Origin: Streptoalloteichus tenebrarius
GTDB lineage: Bacteria; Actinomycetota; Actinomycetes; Mycobacteriales; Pseudonocardiaceae
Assembly (NCBI RefSeq): GCF_024171885.1
Contig: NZ_JAMTCP010000016.1
Location: forward strand, 1-64,000
DNA: 64,000 bases
Reading direction: 5' to 3'
The notes beneath the pieces were generated by a model. The model saw only the letters and a list, made by a program, of their open reading frames with translations, had not been told where the DNA came from and did no database searches. Made by a program: the position numbers and the translations under genes. Positions 45,981-54,523 of this stretch are shown piece after piece (the stretch's first letter is position 1; every line of letters starts with the position of its first letter).

Positions 45981-46877
45981 TCAGGACGGGGCCCCGGCGG
46001 GCAGCCGGACGCCCAGGATCTCGCGGACCTCGTCGGGGGTCAGCGGGGGGCGCTGCGCGACGCGGGCCAGCCCGGCGGCCCTGGCCACGAGCTGCGCGTT
46101 GTCCCGCACCCGCTCGCCCCGCGCGTAGGACAGCGTGTCCTCCATCCCCACGCGGAGGTGTCCGCCGGCCGCGAGCGAGGCGAACAGGACCGGCAGCGTC
46201 GCGCGCCCCACGCCGGTGGCCGAGAACGTGGCGCCCTCCGGCAGCAGCCGGAGCGCGGCGACCAGGGTCTCGGCGTCTCCCGGCATCCCGCCGGGCACGC
46301 CCATCACGAGGTCGACGTGCACGTGCCCGCCGGCGGGGAGGCCGTGCTCGTCGAGCAGGCGGCGCAACGCGGCGAGCTGCCCGAGGTCGAAGATCTCGTA
46401 CTCGGGGACGATGCCCCGCTCCCGCATCCGCCGGTGCAGCTCGACGATGAACTCCCAGCGGTTCAGGAACACGTCGTCGCCGAAGTTGACCGTGCCCATG
46501 GTGCAGGACGCCGAGTCCGGCAGGGCGTCCAGCACCCGGAGCCGGTCCGCCTCGGGGTCGGTGACCGCGCCGCCGGTCGAGAGCTGGACGACCAGGTTGG
46601 TCTCCGAGCGCAACGCGGCCACGGTCTCCCTGAGCCGACCCAGGTCGAGGGTGGGCCGGGCCTGGTCGTCGCGGACGTGCACGTGGATCATGGCGGCGCC
46701 CACGTGCTCGCAGTCCCTGGCCGTGCGCACCAGCTCGTCCAGCGTGACCGGCAGGGTGGGCACGTCGGCCTTGGCGTGTTCGGCCCCGGTGGGGGCCACG
46801 GTGATCAACGTGCCGTGCGCTCCGGGTCTCCCCGGCGCGGCGCCGCGCGTCGCGCTCGGACCAGGCGTCTCTGCCAT
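45981..46877 (-). CDS. BKACE family (DUF849) beta-keto acid cleavage enzyme
   Basis: 298 residues from ATG 46877, which has CAGGAT 7 nt upstream and no ribosome site, so may be leaderless. Zinc-binding HVHVRDD and HVHVD motifs, LITVAPTGAEHAK at the N-terminus and CTMGTVNFGDDVFLN place it in DUF849. Members condense a beta-keto acid with acetyl-CoA; the archetype is 3-keto-5-aminohexanoate cleavage enzyme of lysine fermentation. The substrate here is undecided. Confidence 0.9.
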   Translation of the reverse strand: MAETPGPSATRGAAPGRPGAHGTLITVAPTGAEHAKADVPTLPVTLDELVRTARDCEHVGAAMIHVHVRDDQARPTLDLGRLRETVAALRSETNLVVQLSTGGAVTDPEADRLRVLDALPDSASCTMGTVNFGDDVFLNRWEFIVELHRRMRERGIVPEYEIFDLGQLAALRRLLDEHGLPAGGHVHVDLVMGVPGGMPGDAETLVAALRLLPEGATFSATGVGRATLPVLFASLAAGGHLRVGMEDTLSYARGERVRDNAQLVARAAGLARVAQRPPLTPDEVREILGVRLPAGAPS

Positions 46878-47055
46878 ACGGCCGATCCTGGCACAGCCGG
46901 GGTCCCGCACACCTCCTCCCGAAGGAGGGCGGGGGCGCATGTCCCCCATCCGGCGCAGTGGGCGGAGGACCCCGTCCACGCCTCGCCCGCTCACCGCGTC
47001 CGGCGGTGGGGGCCCGCGCCATGTCGGCCGTCCGGGTGAGCCGTGGGTGGACAGG

Positions 47056-47092
47056 GCGACCCGCCCGCGACGAGCAGTCACGGGCGGGTCGC
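47056..47092 (-). terminator. Terminator after ygfZ
   Basis: 12-bp perfect stem, GCGACCCGCCCG (47056-47067) with 47081-47092, 13-nt loop, just beyond the ygfZ stop. Confidence 0.75.
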
Positions 47093-47105
47093 GGACGTCC
47101 CGGCC

Positions 47106-48233
47106 TCAGCCGTGGAGGCGGCGGATCGCCTGCCGCCCCGGCGGCTCGCCCGTGTCGCTCGGGACGGAGTCGGGGTCGACCGCGGCGGCCACGGCCCTGT
47201 CCTCGGCCCCGGCCACGAGCTGGGTGTCGATCGGCGTCGACCGCTTGAGCAGGGCCAGCGCGATGGGGCCCAGCTCGTGGTGCAGCACGGCGGTGCCGAC
47301 CCGGCCGACGGCCTTGCCGTCCAGGGTGACCGGGTCGCCGGGCTCGGGCAGCACCTCCGGCGAGCCGTCCAGGTGCAGCAGCACCATGCGGCGCGGCGGC
47401 TTGCCCAGGTTGTGCACGCGGGCGACCGTCTCCTGGCCCCGGTAGCAGCCCTTGTCCAGGTGCACCGCCCCGCCGATCCAGCCGACCTCGTGCGGGATGG
47501 TGCGGTTGTCGGTGTCCAGGCCGACCCTGGGGCGCAGCGCCTCCACGCGCAGCGCCTCGAACGCCCAGCTCCCCGCGGGGCGGGCCCCGGCGTGTTCCAG
47601 GCGCTCCCACCAGTCGACCAGGGCGGCTCTGGGCACCAGCAGGTCGTAGCCGGCGGGCCGGGGCCACGGCATGCGGCGTACCCAGCCGCCGCCCGCGACG
47701 GGGAGCACGCCGAGCGCCTCGGTCGGCGCGGTCGCGCCCGCGGCCGCCAGCAGCTCGGGGGCGTCGGGGCCGAGCACCGACAGCAGCGCGAAGTCCGGCG
47801 AGGCGTCGGCGACCTCGACCTTGGACCAGAACCGCATCGAGTCCAGGTAGGCCAGGACCGGCTGCGGCGCGGCCGGCGGCAGCGCGCCGGTGGCGGTGGC
47901 CCCGTGGTCGGCGTCCAGCCAGACCCGCTCGTCCACGTGGGCGAGCACGAGGTGGCAGTCGACCCGGCCGTTGCCGTCCAGCACCAGCGCCTCGGTGCCC
48001 GCGCCGTCCGGGAGCTGGGTGAGGTGCTGGCTGAGCAGGGTGTGCAGCCAGCTCAGCCGCTCCTCGCCGGACACCGCCAGCACGGTGCGGTGTGAGCGGT
48101 CCACGACCACGGCGGTGCGGGCGGCGGAGCGCTGCTCGGCGAGCGGGTCGCCGAAGTGCCAGGGCACGCCGGCGTCCGGCGAGTCCTCCGGCGGCGCGAC
48201 CGCGCCGGGTCGGGCGAGGAGCGGTGAGATCAC
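47106..48233 (-). CDS. ygfZ: Folate-binding protein YgfZ
   Basis: 375 residues. GcvT-like fold with the diagnostic KGCYRGQETVARVHNLG motif and PHEVGWIGGAVHLD before it. YgfZ proteins use tetrahydrofolate and support iron-sulfur enzyme maturation. It matches Rv0811c in position. The GTG start overlaps the stop of the Fur-family gene (GTGA), so the two are coupled. Confidence 0.93.
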   Translation of the reverse strand: MISPLLARPGAVAPPEDSPDAGVPWHFGDPLAEQRSAARTAVVVDRSHRTVLAVSGEERLSWLHTLLSQHLTQLPDGAGTEALVLDGNGRVDCHLVLAHVDERVWLDADHGATATGALPPAAPQPVLAYLDSMRFWSKVEVADASPDFALLSVLGPDAPELLAAAGATAPTEALGVLPVAGGGWVRRMPWPRPAGYDLLVPRAALVDWWERLEHAGARPAGSWAFEALRVEALRPRVGLDTDNRTIPHEVGWIGGAVHLDKGCYRGQETVARVHNLGKPPRRMVLLHLDGSPEVLPEPGDPVTLDGKAVGRVGTAVLHHELGPIALALLKRSTPIDTQLVAGAEDRAVAAAVDPDSVPSDTGEPPGRQAIRRLHG

Positions 48234-48667
48234 GTCGGTTCTCCGGGCTTGTCGGGTGTGGTCGCGCAGCCGGCGCAGACGCCGTGCAACGCGACATGGG
48301 TGGCGTCCAGGTGGAAACCCCGGTCCCGCCGGAGTTGTTCCACCAGACCGGAAAGCGTCTCGCAGGGCACCTCGTCCACGTCGCCGCAGCGGTGGCAGAC
48401 CAGGTGCACGTGTTCGTGGTCCTCGACCGAGTACGAGGGCGCCCCGTGGCCGAGGTGGGTGTGGCGCACCAGGCCGAGTCGCTCCATCAGGTCGAGTGTC
48501 CGGTAGACCGTCGTGATGTTGACCGTCGGAGCGGTCCGTCGCACGTGGTGGCAGATCTGTTCGGGCGTGGCGTGCTCGAGTTCGCGCACCGCGTCGAGCA
48601 CCAACTGCCGCTGCGGGGTCATCCGCATGCCCCGCTCGTGCAGCGTGCGCCGCAGGCTGGTGTCCAC
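48230..48667 (-). CDS. Fur-family metalloregulator
   Basis: 145 residues from a leaderless GTG 48667: TACGAT on the minus strand lies 7 nt upstream. Winged helix MRMTPQRQLVLDAVRELEH, INITTVYRTLDLMERLGLV-like recognition region, HEHVHLVCHRCGDVDE regulatory metal site and a GVCAGC structural zinc pair. It could be a Zur, Fur or peroxide-type member; sequence alone does not decide. Coupling to ygfZ hints at iron or Fe-S control. Confidence 0.9.
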   Translation of the reverse strand: MDTSLRRTLHERGMRMTPQRQLVLDAVRELEHATPEQICHHVRRTAPTVNITTVYRTLDLMERLGLVRHTHLGHGAPSYSVEDHEHVHLVCHRCGDVDEVPCETLSGLVEQLRRDRGFHLDATHVALHGVCAGCATTPDKPGEPT

Positions 48668-48745
48668 AGCCCTGATCGTAGGCGCGTCCACCACCTCCGG
48701 CTGAGCGCTGTCGGACGCCGCGTGCGCTGGCCGTTCGCCGGCCCG

Positions 48746-48757
48746 TAATGTTGGTCC
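48746..48757 (+). promoter_or_regulatory. Leaderless promoter -10 of pabC
   Basis: TAATGT at 48746-48751 is 6 nt before ATG 48758. The divergent Fur-family gene has its own leaderless -10 at 48675-48680 (TACGAT on the minus strand). Confidence 0.65.
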
Positions 48758-49612
48758 ATGCGCGTGCTCGCCGGCCTGGACGGAACCCTGTTGGACCCCG
48801 AAGCCCCGCTGCTGCGCGCGGATGATCTCGGGGTTCTCCGGGGCGACGGCGTCTTCGAGACCGTCCTGGTCGTCGACGGCCGGCCTCGCGAGCTGGAGGC
48901 CCATCTGGACCGGCTGGCCCGGTCGGCGGCCATGCTCGACCTGCCGGAGCCGGACCGCGTCGCGTGGCGGCGCTGCGCGCGGGCGGTGATCGACGCGTGG
49001 CCGGTGGGCGAGGAGATGGCGCTCAAGCTGGTCTACACGCGCGGACCGGAGTTCGGCGACGGGTCCACCACCGCCTACGCGATGGGCCTGCCGATCAGCG
49101 AGTCCACGCGGCGGCAGCGCGTCGAGGGGGTCTCGGCGCTGACGTTGGAGCGCGGGTTCGCGCCGGAGCACGCCGAACGCGCGCCCTGGCTGTTGTTGGG
49201 AGCCAAGTCCCTGTCCTACGCGGTGAACATGGCCGCCCTGCGCCACGCCCAGGCCAACGGCGCGGACGAGGTGATCTTCGTGGCCGCCGACGGCTCGGTG
49301 CTGGAGGGGCCGACGTCCACCGTGGTCGTGGTGCGGGAGCGCACCCTGCGGACGACGCCGCCGAGCAGCGGCGTGCTGCCGGGGACCACGCAGGCCGCCC
49401 TGTTCCGGGGCGCCGAGCGGGCGGGGTGGACCACCAAGGTCGAGCCGTTGCGCGCGGCGGACCTGTGGGAGGCGGACGCGGTGTTCCTGGCGTCGAGCGT
49501 CCGTCGCGTCACCCGGGTGCACACGTTGGACGGCGAGGCGTTGCCGCGCCCCGAGCGGGCGCGGGAGCTCCAGGCCGTGCTGAACGACCTGTACGAGGCC
49601 GAGTACCTCTGA
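48758..49612 (+). CDS. pabC: Aminodeoxychorismate lyase-like class IV aminotransferase
   Basis: 284 residues. Fold-type IV PLP enzyme with Lys150 in LLGAKSLSYAVNM as the Schiff-base residue, LRGDGVFETVLV near the N-terminus and ADGSVLEGPTSTVVVV, SGVLPGTTQAALF. It releases p-aminobenzoate from aminodeoxychorismate in folate synthesis. Position matches Rv0812. Branched-chain or D-amino-acid transamination is the alternative, less likely. Confidence 0.88.
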   Translation: MRVLAGLDGTLLDPEAPLLRADDLGVLRGDGVFETVLVVDGRPRELEAHLDRLARSAAMLDLPEPDRVAWRRCARAVIDAWPVGEEMALKLVYTRGPEFGDGSTTAYAMGLPISESTRRQRVEGVSALTLERGFAPEHAERAPWLLLGAKSLSYAVNMAALRHAQANGADEVIFVAADGSVLEGPTSTVVVVRERTLRTTPPSSGVLPGTTQAALFRGAERAGWTTKVEPLRAADLWEADAVFLASSVRRVTRVHTLDGEALPRPERARELQAVLNDLYEAEYL

Positions 49613-49703
49613 GCCGCGCACCTCGGACCGCCCTGGTCCGCGTGGCCGGCGGCGGACGCCGAGCGGCCCGCGCGCGGGGCCACCGGGTGGACCGGCCCCA
49701 GAA

Positions 49704-50660
49704 TCACCGGGCGGACCTCGCGCGCGTCGGCTCGAAGCGCACGGCCGTGCCCGGCCTGGCCTGCCCCAACAGGGGCAGCGCCTCGGGCAGGGCCACGGCG
49801 ATGACGGGGTAGCCGCCGGTCGTCGGGTGGTCGGCGAGGAACACGACGGGACGCCCGTCGGCGGGCACCTGCACCGACCCGGTGACCATGCCCTCGCTCG
49901 GCAGCTCCCTGCCCAGACAGGGTTCGGCGCGTGGGATGGCCGGTCCGTCCAGCCGGATGCCGACGCGGTTGCTCTGGGAGGACACGAGCCACCGGCCCCG
50001 CCGGAGGCGCTCGGCCGCGTCGGAGAACCAGTCATCCCGAGGGCCGAGCAGGACCGGAACCACCAGTTCGTCGGGCGGGCACGGCACCGGGACCTCGTCG
50101 GCCCCGCACGGCAGCCCCTCTGCCGGGCCGAGGGGCAGCACGTCGCCGGCGGCCAGGGGTGGCGGGCCGAGGCCGGACAACACGTCGGTCGAGCGGCTCC
50201 CCAGATCGGGGGGAACGGCGATGCCCCCGGAGAACGCCACGTAGTCGCGGAGGCCGGTGCTGGGCACGCCCAGCGTCAGCTCGTCGCCGGGCGCGAGGTG
50301 CGCGGGGGCGTGGGAGTCGGTCGCGTGCCCGTTGACCAGCACGGAGACGGCGGGTCCTGTCACGGCCGCGGTGCAGGAGGACAGGGCGCGCAGCGTGAGC
50401 CCGCCCAGGAGCACCTCCAGCCCCGCGGCGTCCTCCAGGTTCCCGACGAGCCGGTTGGCCAGCCGCAGCGCGGGCGCGTCGAGCGCGCCGGAGGGCGGCA
50501 CCCCGAGGTGGGCGTGGCCGGGGCGCCCCAGATCCTCGACGAGCGCCTGCGGGCCGGGCCGTTTTACGACGATCGCGCGCTGCGCTGATGGCTCGCCGAC
50601 GCGGGTGGTTCGGGTCTGCCCGGCTCCGGGTCCCGTCGGGGGCGTGCTGTCCGAGTTCAT
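49704..50660 (-). CDS. pxpC: 5-oxoprolinase subunit C (PxpC, KipA-like)
   Basis: 318 residues. Biotin-dependent-carboxyltransferase-like domain: ALVEDLGRPGHAHLGVPPSG, GALDAPALRLANRLVGN, and the C-terminal HPTTGGYPVIAVAL. PxpB and PxpC with PxpA hydrolyse 5-oxoproline to glutamate using ATP. The start overlaps the pxpB stop by ATGA. No pxpA gene is in the window. Confidence 0.92.
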   Translation of the reverse strand: MNSDSTPPTGPGAGQTRTTRVGEPSAQRAIVVKRPGPQALVEDLGRPGHAHLGVPPSGALDAPALRLANRLVGNLEDAAGLEVLLGGLTLRALSSCTAAVTGPAVSVLVNGHATDSHAPAHLAPGDELTLGVPSTGLRDYVAFSGGIAVPPDLGSRSTDVLSGLGPPPLAAGDVLPLGPAEGLPCGADEVPVPCPPDELVVPVLLGPRDDWFSDAAERLRRGRWLVSSQSNRVGIRLDGPAIPRAEPCLGRELPSEGMVTGSVQVPADGRPVVFLADHPTTGGYPVIAVALPEALPLLGQARPGTAVRFEPTRARSAR

Positions 50661-51316
50661 CCCGCCACCTCGAACCGGACCTCGTCGCCGGGGGTGAGGA
50701 GGGCGGGCGGGTCCCGGCGCGGGTCGAACACCGTCACGTTGGTGTGTCCGACCAACCGCCAGCCGCCGGGGGACGAGCGGGGGTAGACCGCCGTGAACTC
50801 GCCGGCGAGGCCCACCGCGCCAGCGGGCACGGCCGTCCTCGGGGTGTCCAGCCGGGGTTGCCGCAGCGGCTCGGGCAGGCCGACCAGATAGCCGAACCCG
50901 GGGGAGAACCCGCAGAACGCGACGCGGTAGCGGGCTCCGGCGTGCAGCGCCACCACCTCGTCGCGGCTCAGCCCCGCCATGCTGGCGACCAGGTCGAGGT
51001 CAGGACCGTCGTAGACGACCGGGAGCACGACCTGCCGGGGCGGCGTAGTGGGGGAACGCCGGCCATCGACAGCGCCGGAGGCGTCCTCGGCGCGGTCCGC
51101 TGCGAGGACCTCCCGGAGCGCGGACAGGTCCAGGGCTCCCGGCCGCGCCACGACCAGCACGGTCCTGGCGGCGGGCACGACCTCGACCAGGTCCGGAAGG
51201 CGTCCCCGGTCCACCGCGTCGCGGACCGCGACACGCACGGCGTCCACCTCGGCCAACGAGCCGAGTTCGACGAGCGCCGCGTCCGGCCCACAGCGCCGCA
51301 GCTCCACGCCGACCAT
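50657..51316 (-). CDS. pxpB: 5-oxoprolinase subunit B (PxpB, KipI-like)
   Basis: 219 residues. Family motifs VVYDGPDLDLVASMAGLS, YRVAFCGFSPGFGYLVGLP, LDTPRTAVPAGAVGLAG and YPRSSPGGWRLVGHT. It pairs with PxpC; together they were first known as the Bacillus kinase-inhibitor proteins KipI/KipA. Start ATG 51316. The two genes form a short coupled operon. Confidence 0.93.
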   Translation of the reverse strand: MVGVELRRCGPDAALVELGSLAEVDAVRVAVRDAVDRGRLPDLVEVVPAARTVLVVARPGALDLSALREVLAADRAEDASGAVDGRRSPTTPPRQVVLPVVYDGPDLDLVASMAGLSRDEVVALHAGARYRVAFCGFSPGFGYLVGLPEPLRQPRLDTPRTAVPAGAVGLAGEFTAVYPRSSPGGWRLVGHTNVTVFDPRRDPPALLTPGDEVRFEVAG

Positions 51317-51443
51317 GGTCGCGCGGACACGGCCGCGCCGCCGTCGTGGCGGCCGCCCACCTCGTCACGGGCAGCTCCACCCGGTCGGGCGGCCGACCTC
51401 GCGGCGGGACCGCGTCGCCGGCGCGCCCGGCGTCAGCGGAAGA

Positions 51444-52085
51444 TCAGCCGACGATGCGCCGCAGCCGCGCCGACGCGTGGGGCTGCATCGACTGGCCGGA
51501 CATCGCCCGCTCCTCCACGTAGGCCAGGTCGCCACCCTCGACGATGCCGTACAGGCGCTGCGCGGCCGTGACGTCGCGGGCCGTCGCCGTGCGCACGACC
51601 GCGTCGGTGGCCAGCTCCCACGCGGTCTGCCCGCGCGGACGGCCGTAGAAGATCTCCACGACGCCCGTGGAGTGGGCGAGCAGCAGCTCGATCGTGTCGT
51701 CGGGCTGCGGCCGCCACCAGCCGACCTCGCGCGCCGCCTGCCGGACGACCCGGCCCTCCTCGTCCAGCAGCCAGGCCCGCGCCTCGTAGTAGAGGAACGG
51801 CCGGCCGTCGTGGGCGAAGGTGACCTGCTGCCCGTACCGGTACGGGCCGTCGATGGTCGGGTAGACCACCTCGCCCTCACCGCGCCACACGCCCACCAGC
51901 GGCAGCAGGGACAGGCACTGCTCGTGCAGGTCGGCGCCCTGTCGCAGGTTGGCGGTGTCGGCGGGGACCGGCAGGTCGTCGAACTGGGGCAGGTTGCGGT
52001 TCCGGGTGGCGGCGGCGCGTTCGGCCGCGGCGCGCAACGCGGCGTCGCCGCTGCCGGGAACGGGCTGGCCGGGGGTCTCAGTCAT
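51444..52085 (-). CDS. Nitrobindin-like heme-binding beta-barrel protein
   Basis: 213 residues with a ~50-residue N-terminal extension. [16 protein letters not shown] is the nitrobindin GxWxGxGxxxYPTI motif, and [12 protein letters not shown] carries the C-terminal heme-ligand His. Position matches Rv0813c, a characterised nitrobindin. It binds ferric heme and may isomerise peroxynitrite. The small membrane protein gene ends 19 bp upstream of its start. Confidence 0.92.
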   Translation of the reverse strand: MTETPGQPVPGSGDAALRAAAERAAATRNRNLPQFDDLPVPADTANLRQGADLHEQCLSLLPLVGVWRGEGEVVYPTIDGPYRYGQQVTFAHDGRPFLYYEARAWLLDEEGRVVRQAAREVGWWRPQPDDTIELLLAHSTGVVEIFYGRPRGQTAWELATDAVVRTATARDVTAAQRLYGIVEGGDLAYVEERAMSGQSMQPHASARLRRIVG

Positions 52086-52104
52086 GGTCTCGCTGGGGTC
52101 GTCG

Positions 52105-52206
52105 TCAGCGCTGGTCGGCGAACAGGCGGTAGACCACGTAGCCGGTGAACCAGGTGGTCAGCACGACGACCAGCACCATCAGGGCGGTGAACAACCAGTG
52201 CAGCAC
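52105..52206 (-). CDS. 33-residue single-pass membrane protein
   Basis: GTG 52206 is leaderless: TATCCT on the minus strand sits exactly 6 nt before it. The peptide starts [20 protein letters not shown] and ends YRLFADQR, a single membrane span with a short charged tail. It is followed 19 bp later by the nitrobindin gene on the same strand, so it opens that transcript. Function unknown. Confidence 0.7.
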   Translation of the reverse strand: MLHWLFTALMVLVVVLTTWFTGYVVYRLFADQR

Positions 52207-52320
52207 CTGCCGAGGATAACGGCGGACGCCCCCGGCCGGGGCAGTGAGGTTCCGCTCATCGCCGCACACCAGCGCCCACCACCGCCCACCACCACGCGTC
52301 GCCGCCCGCCGAGGGCACGC

Positions 52321-52358
52321 CGACGGCCCGGACCACCACGGGGTGATCCGGGCCGTCG
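52321..52358 (-). terminator. Terminator of the sulfurtransferase-DUF1416 operon
   Basis: 12-bp perfect stem, 52321-52332 with 52347-52358 (arm CGACGGCCCGGA), beyond the DUF1416 stop. Confidence 0.75.
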
Positions 52359-52395
52359 TCAGCGAGGAGGCGAGCCGAGAACCGCCAGCCATCGT

Positions 52396-52470
52396 CCGCT
52401 CTTGGGGGCCGCTCTCGGGGGCCGCTCTCGGGGTCCGCTCTCGGGGTCCGCTCTCGGGGTCCGCTCTCGG
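52396..52470. repeat. Tandem 13-bp repeat, about six copies
   Basis: Unit CCGCTCTCGGGGT repeated from 52396 with small variation in the first two copies. Thirteen is not a multiple of three and the array lies between the DUF1416 stop and its terminator, so it is transcribed but non-coding. Confidence 0.8.
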
Positions 52471-52480
52471 GCGGGCGCCC

Positions 52481-52786
52481 TCAGGCGACCGCGACCTCCA
52501 GGGTGTGCAGGCCGGGGCCCTCCGCGTTGACCGCCGTCTCACCCCGTCCCGACCGGTGCAGCGCACGCACCGTCCAGGACCCGGGCGCGGCGAAGAACCG
52601 GAAGTCGCCCTCCGGGGAGGAGACGACCTCGGCGGTGAACTCGCCGGAGGCGTCCAGCAGCCGCACGAACGCGCCGCCCACCGGCTGCCCGTCGGCCAGC
52701 ACCTTCCCGGTCAGGACGATCTCCCTGCCCGGGTCCACGCCCGCCGGCAGCGCGGCCGACTGCTCCGGGGCACCACATCCGCTCAC
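52481..52786 (-). CDS. DUF1416 protein (SseC-like)
   Basis: 101 residues from GTG 52786, one base after the sulfurtransferase stop. MSGCGAPEQSAALPAGVDP and FRFFAAPGSWTVRALHRSG match the DUF1416 family that includes mycobacterial SseC2 (Rv0814c). It is a small transthyretin-like beta-sandwich, always beside a thiosulfate sulfurtransferase, and thought to work with it in sulfur transfer. Confidence 0.92.
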   Translation of the reverse strand: MSGCGAPEQSAALPAGVDPGREIVLTGKVLADGQPVGGAFVRLLDASGEFTAEVVSSPEGDFRFFAAPGSWTVRALHRSGRGETAVNAEGPGLHTLEVAVA

Positions 52787-52787
52787 G

Positions 52788-53633
52788 TCAGGACTCCTTC
52801 CCCGCGCCGACCTCGATCGGCACGCCGACCAGCGAGCCGTACTCGGTCCACGACCCGTCGTAGTTCTTCACGTCCTCGTGGCCCAGCAGCTCGTGGAGCA
52901 CGAACCAGGTGTGCGAGGACCGCTCGCCGATCCGGCAGTAGGCGATGGTCGGCCGGGAGCCGTCCAGCCCGGCGTCGCCGTAGATCGCGCGCAGCTCGTC
53001 GTCGCTCTTGAACGTGCCGTCCTCGTTGGCCGCCTTGCTCCACGGCACGTTGATCGCGGTCGGGATGTGCCCGGCCCGCTGCGCCTGCTCCTGCGGCAGG
53101 TGCGCGGGGGCGAGCAGCTTGCCGGAGAACTCGTCGGGCGAGCGCACGTCGACCAGGTTCTTCGCGCCGATCGCCTCGACGACCTCGTCGCGGAACGCGC
53201 GGATCGAGGCGTCCTGCTCCTTGGCCTGGTAGGTGGTCGCCTCGCGCTCGACGACGTCCCTGGTCAGCGGGCGGCCGTCGAGTTCCCACTTCTTGCGGCC
53301 GCCGTCGAGCAGCTTGACGTTCTGGTGCCCGTACAGGCGGAAGTACCAGTAGGCGTACGCGGCGAACCAGTTGTTGTTGCCGCCGTAGAGGACGACCGTG
53401 TCGTCGTTGGCGATGCCCTTGGCGGACAGCAGCTTCTCGAAACCGGCGCGGTCGACGAAGTCGCGCCGCACCGGGTCCTGCAACTCGGTCCGCCAGTCGA
53501 TCCGCACGGCGCCCGGGATGTGGCCACCGTCGTAGGCGGTGGTGTCCTCGTCCACCTCGACGAACACCACCCCTGGCGTGTCGAGGTTCTTCTCGGCCCA
53601 CTCGGCCGAGACCAGGACGTTCTCACGGCTCAT
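52788..53633 (-). CDS. Thiosulfate sulfurtransferase (CysA2/SseA-like)
   Basis: 281 residues from ATG 53633 with AAGGAG upstream. Two rhodanese domains; the second has the catalytic Cys233 in IAYCRIGERSSHTWF. HIPGAVRIDWRTELQDPVRRD and VLYGGNNNWFAAYAYW are characteristic of the actinobacterial CysA type. It passes sulfane sulfur from thiosulfate to a thiol or cyanide. It is in one transcript with DUF4395 upstream and DUF1416 downstream, behind a cysteine-rich leader peptide. Confidence 0.95.
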   Translation of the reverse strand: MSRENVLVSAEWAEKNLDTPGVVFVEVDEDTTAYDGGHIPGAVRIDWRTELQDPVRRDFVDRAGFEKLLSAKGIANDDTVVLYGGNNNWFAAYAYWYFRLYGHQNVKLLDGGRKKWELDGRPLTRDVVEREATTYQAKEQDASIRAFRDEVVEAIGAKNLVDVRSPDEFSGKLLAPAHLPQEQAQRAGHIPTAINVPWSKAANEDGTFKSDDELRAIYGDAGLDGSRPTIAYCRIGERSSHTWFVLHELLGHEDVKNYDGSWTEYGSLVGVPIEVGAGKES

Positions 53634-53661
53634 CGAGCGCTCCTTCTTCCCTACTCGCTGT

Positions 53662-54168
53662 TCAGGACGTCTGGTGGCGGTGCGCCGCCGGCCCGAGCCG
53701 GCGGAGGAGGAGGTACGCCTCGCACCCGAGGCAGAACCCGAAGACGGCGTTGAGCAACGCCGCGACCAGCGCCGCGGCCGTGGCCACGACGCCGAGGGTG
53801 GTGAACCCGCTGGCGTAGCCGACGACGCCGACGAGGCTGAAGGCGAAGCCGACGCCCTGCGCGAACCGCAGGGGCGACGGGTCCTCCCGTTCCTCGGTCG
53901 GTCGCAGCCGGGGCAGCACGGCCTTGCGGAAGACGTAGCCGTACGGGTTCAGCCTGAGGCCGACGAAGGCGCACAGGGCGAAGATCAACATTTGGGCGGC
54001 CAGTAGTCGCCAACTGCCGGTGACCAGCACCAGCGCCAGCACGACGCTGGTCACCCCCGCCGTGAAGCGCGGGCCACGGGGGTCGACCGCGCGGTTCCGG
54101 CGGCCGGCGGGACCGGTCTCGCCGGGCGGGGTGGGGGCGGTGGGGTCTGAGGGCGGGTGTGCGGACAC
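53662..54168 (-). CDS. DUF4395 membrane protein
   Basis: 168 residues from GTG 54168 with GGAGG upstream. Four membrane segments; NPYGYVFRKAVLPRL between them and FGFCLGCEAYLLLRR at the C-terminus. The CLGC pair inside a membrane segment suggests thiol chemistry. Members usually lie beside sulfurtransferase and thioredoxin genes, as here. Role unknown, plausibly in sulfur transfer at the membrane. Confidence 0.88.
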   Translation of the reverse strand: MSAHPPSDPTAPTPPGETGPAGRRNRAVDPRGPRFTAGVTSVVLALVLVTGSWRLLAAQMLIFALCAFVGLRLNPYGYVFRKAVLPRLRPTEEREDPSPLRFAQGVGFAFSLVGVVGYASGFTTLGVVATAAALVAALLNAVFGFCLGCEAYLLLRRLGPAAHRHQTS

Positions 54169-54180
54169 GATGACCTCCTC

Positions 54181-54208
54181 CTGACGGGAGACGGGGAAGA
54201 TCCGTCAG
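54181..54208 (-). promoter_or_regulatory. Hairpin between leader peptide and DUF4395
   Basis: CTGACGG (54181-54187) pairs with CCGTCAG (54202-54208); the arm next to DUF4395 abuts the AGGAGG ribosome site. It could couple leader translation to access to the operon. Confidence 0.4.
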
Positions 54209-54274
54209 CGGCGGTGATCGGCCGGGTCGCGCGCCTCGCTCAGCGCCGCGTGGCCCCCGGGGGCGACCGCCGGG

Positions 54275-54349
54275 TCAGCGCGTCGGACACAGGCTGCTGA
54301 AGACGCGGCACAGGTCGACCGCGCGTCGCTTCGTGAACAGCCAGTCCAT
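54275..54349 (-). CDS. Cysteine-responsive leader peptide of the sulfur operon
   Basis: 24 codons, MDWLFTKRRAVDLC then RVFSSLCPTR. The VDLCR...S..C ending is the pattern of actinobacterial leader peptides found ahead of sulfur-assimilation operons. The ATG at 54349 is leaderless: TAGCCT on the minus strand lies 7 nt before it. It is 106 bp upstream of DUF4395. In mycobacteria, cysteine-coding leaderless short frames attenuate cysA2-type operons; slow decoding of the Cys codons when cysteine is scarce would raise expression. That mechanism is inferred here. Confidence 0.82.
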   Translation of the reverse strand: MDWLFTKRRAVDLCRVFSSLCPTR

Positions 54350-54523
54350 GGCTCGGAGGCTACCGAACCCTCCTTGCCCCTGGGAGGGGCGTCCACCAGA
54401 TGGAACAGTGCCGAAGCGGCCGGTAGGGCGAGCCGGACCGAGGCGCGACGGCGCGACGGCAGACGGGGCGCGGAACGCTGTTTTCCCTGGTCGGGCGGCC
54501 ATCTTCGAGCTGGGAACCTCCCG

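Noticed and set aside
52396-52470. Tandem repeats as a CRISPR array
   Set aside because: Units are 13 bp and contiguous, with no spacers and no cas genes.
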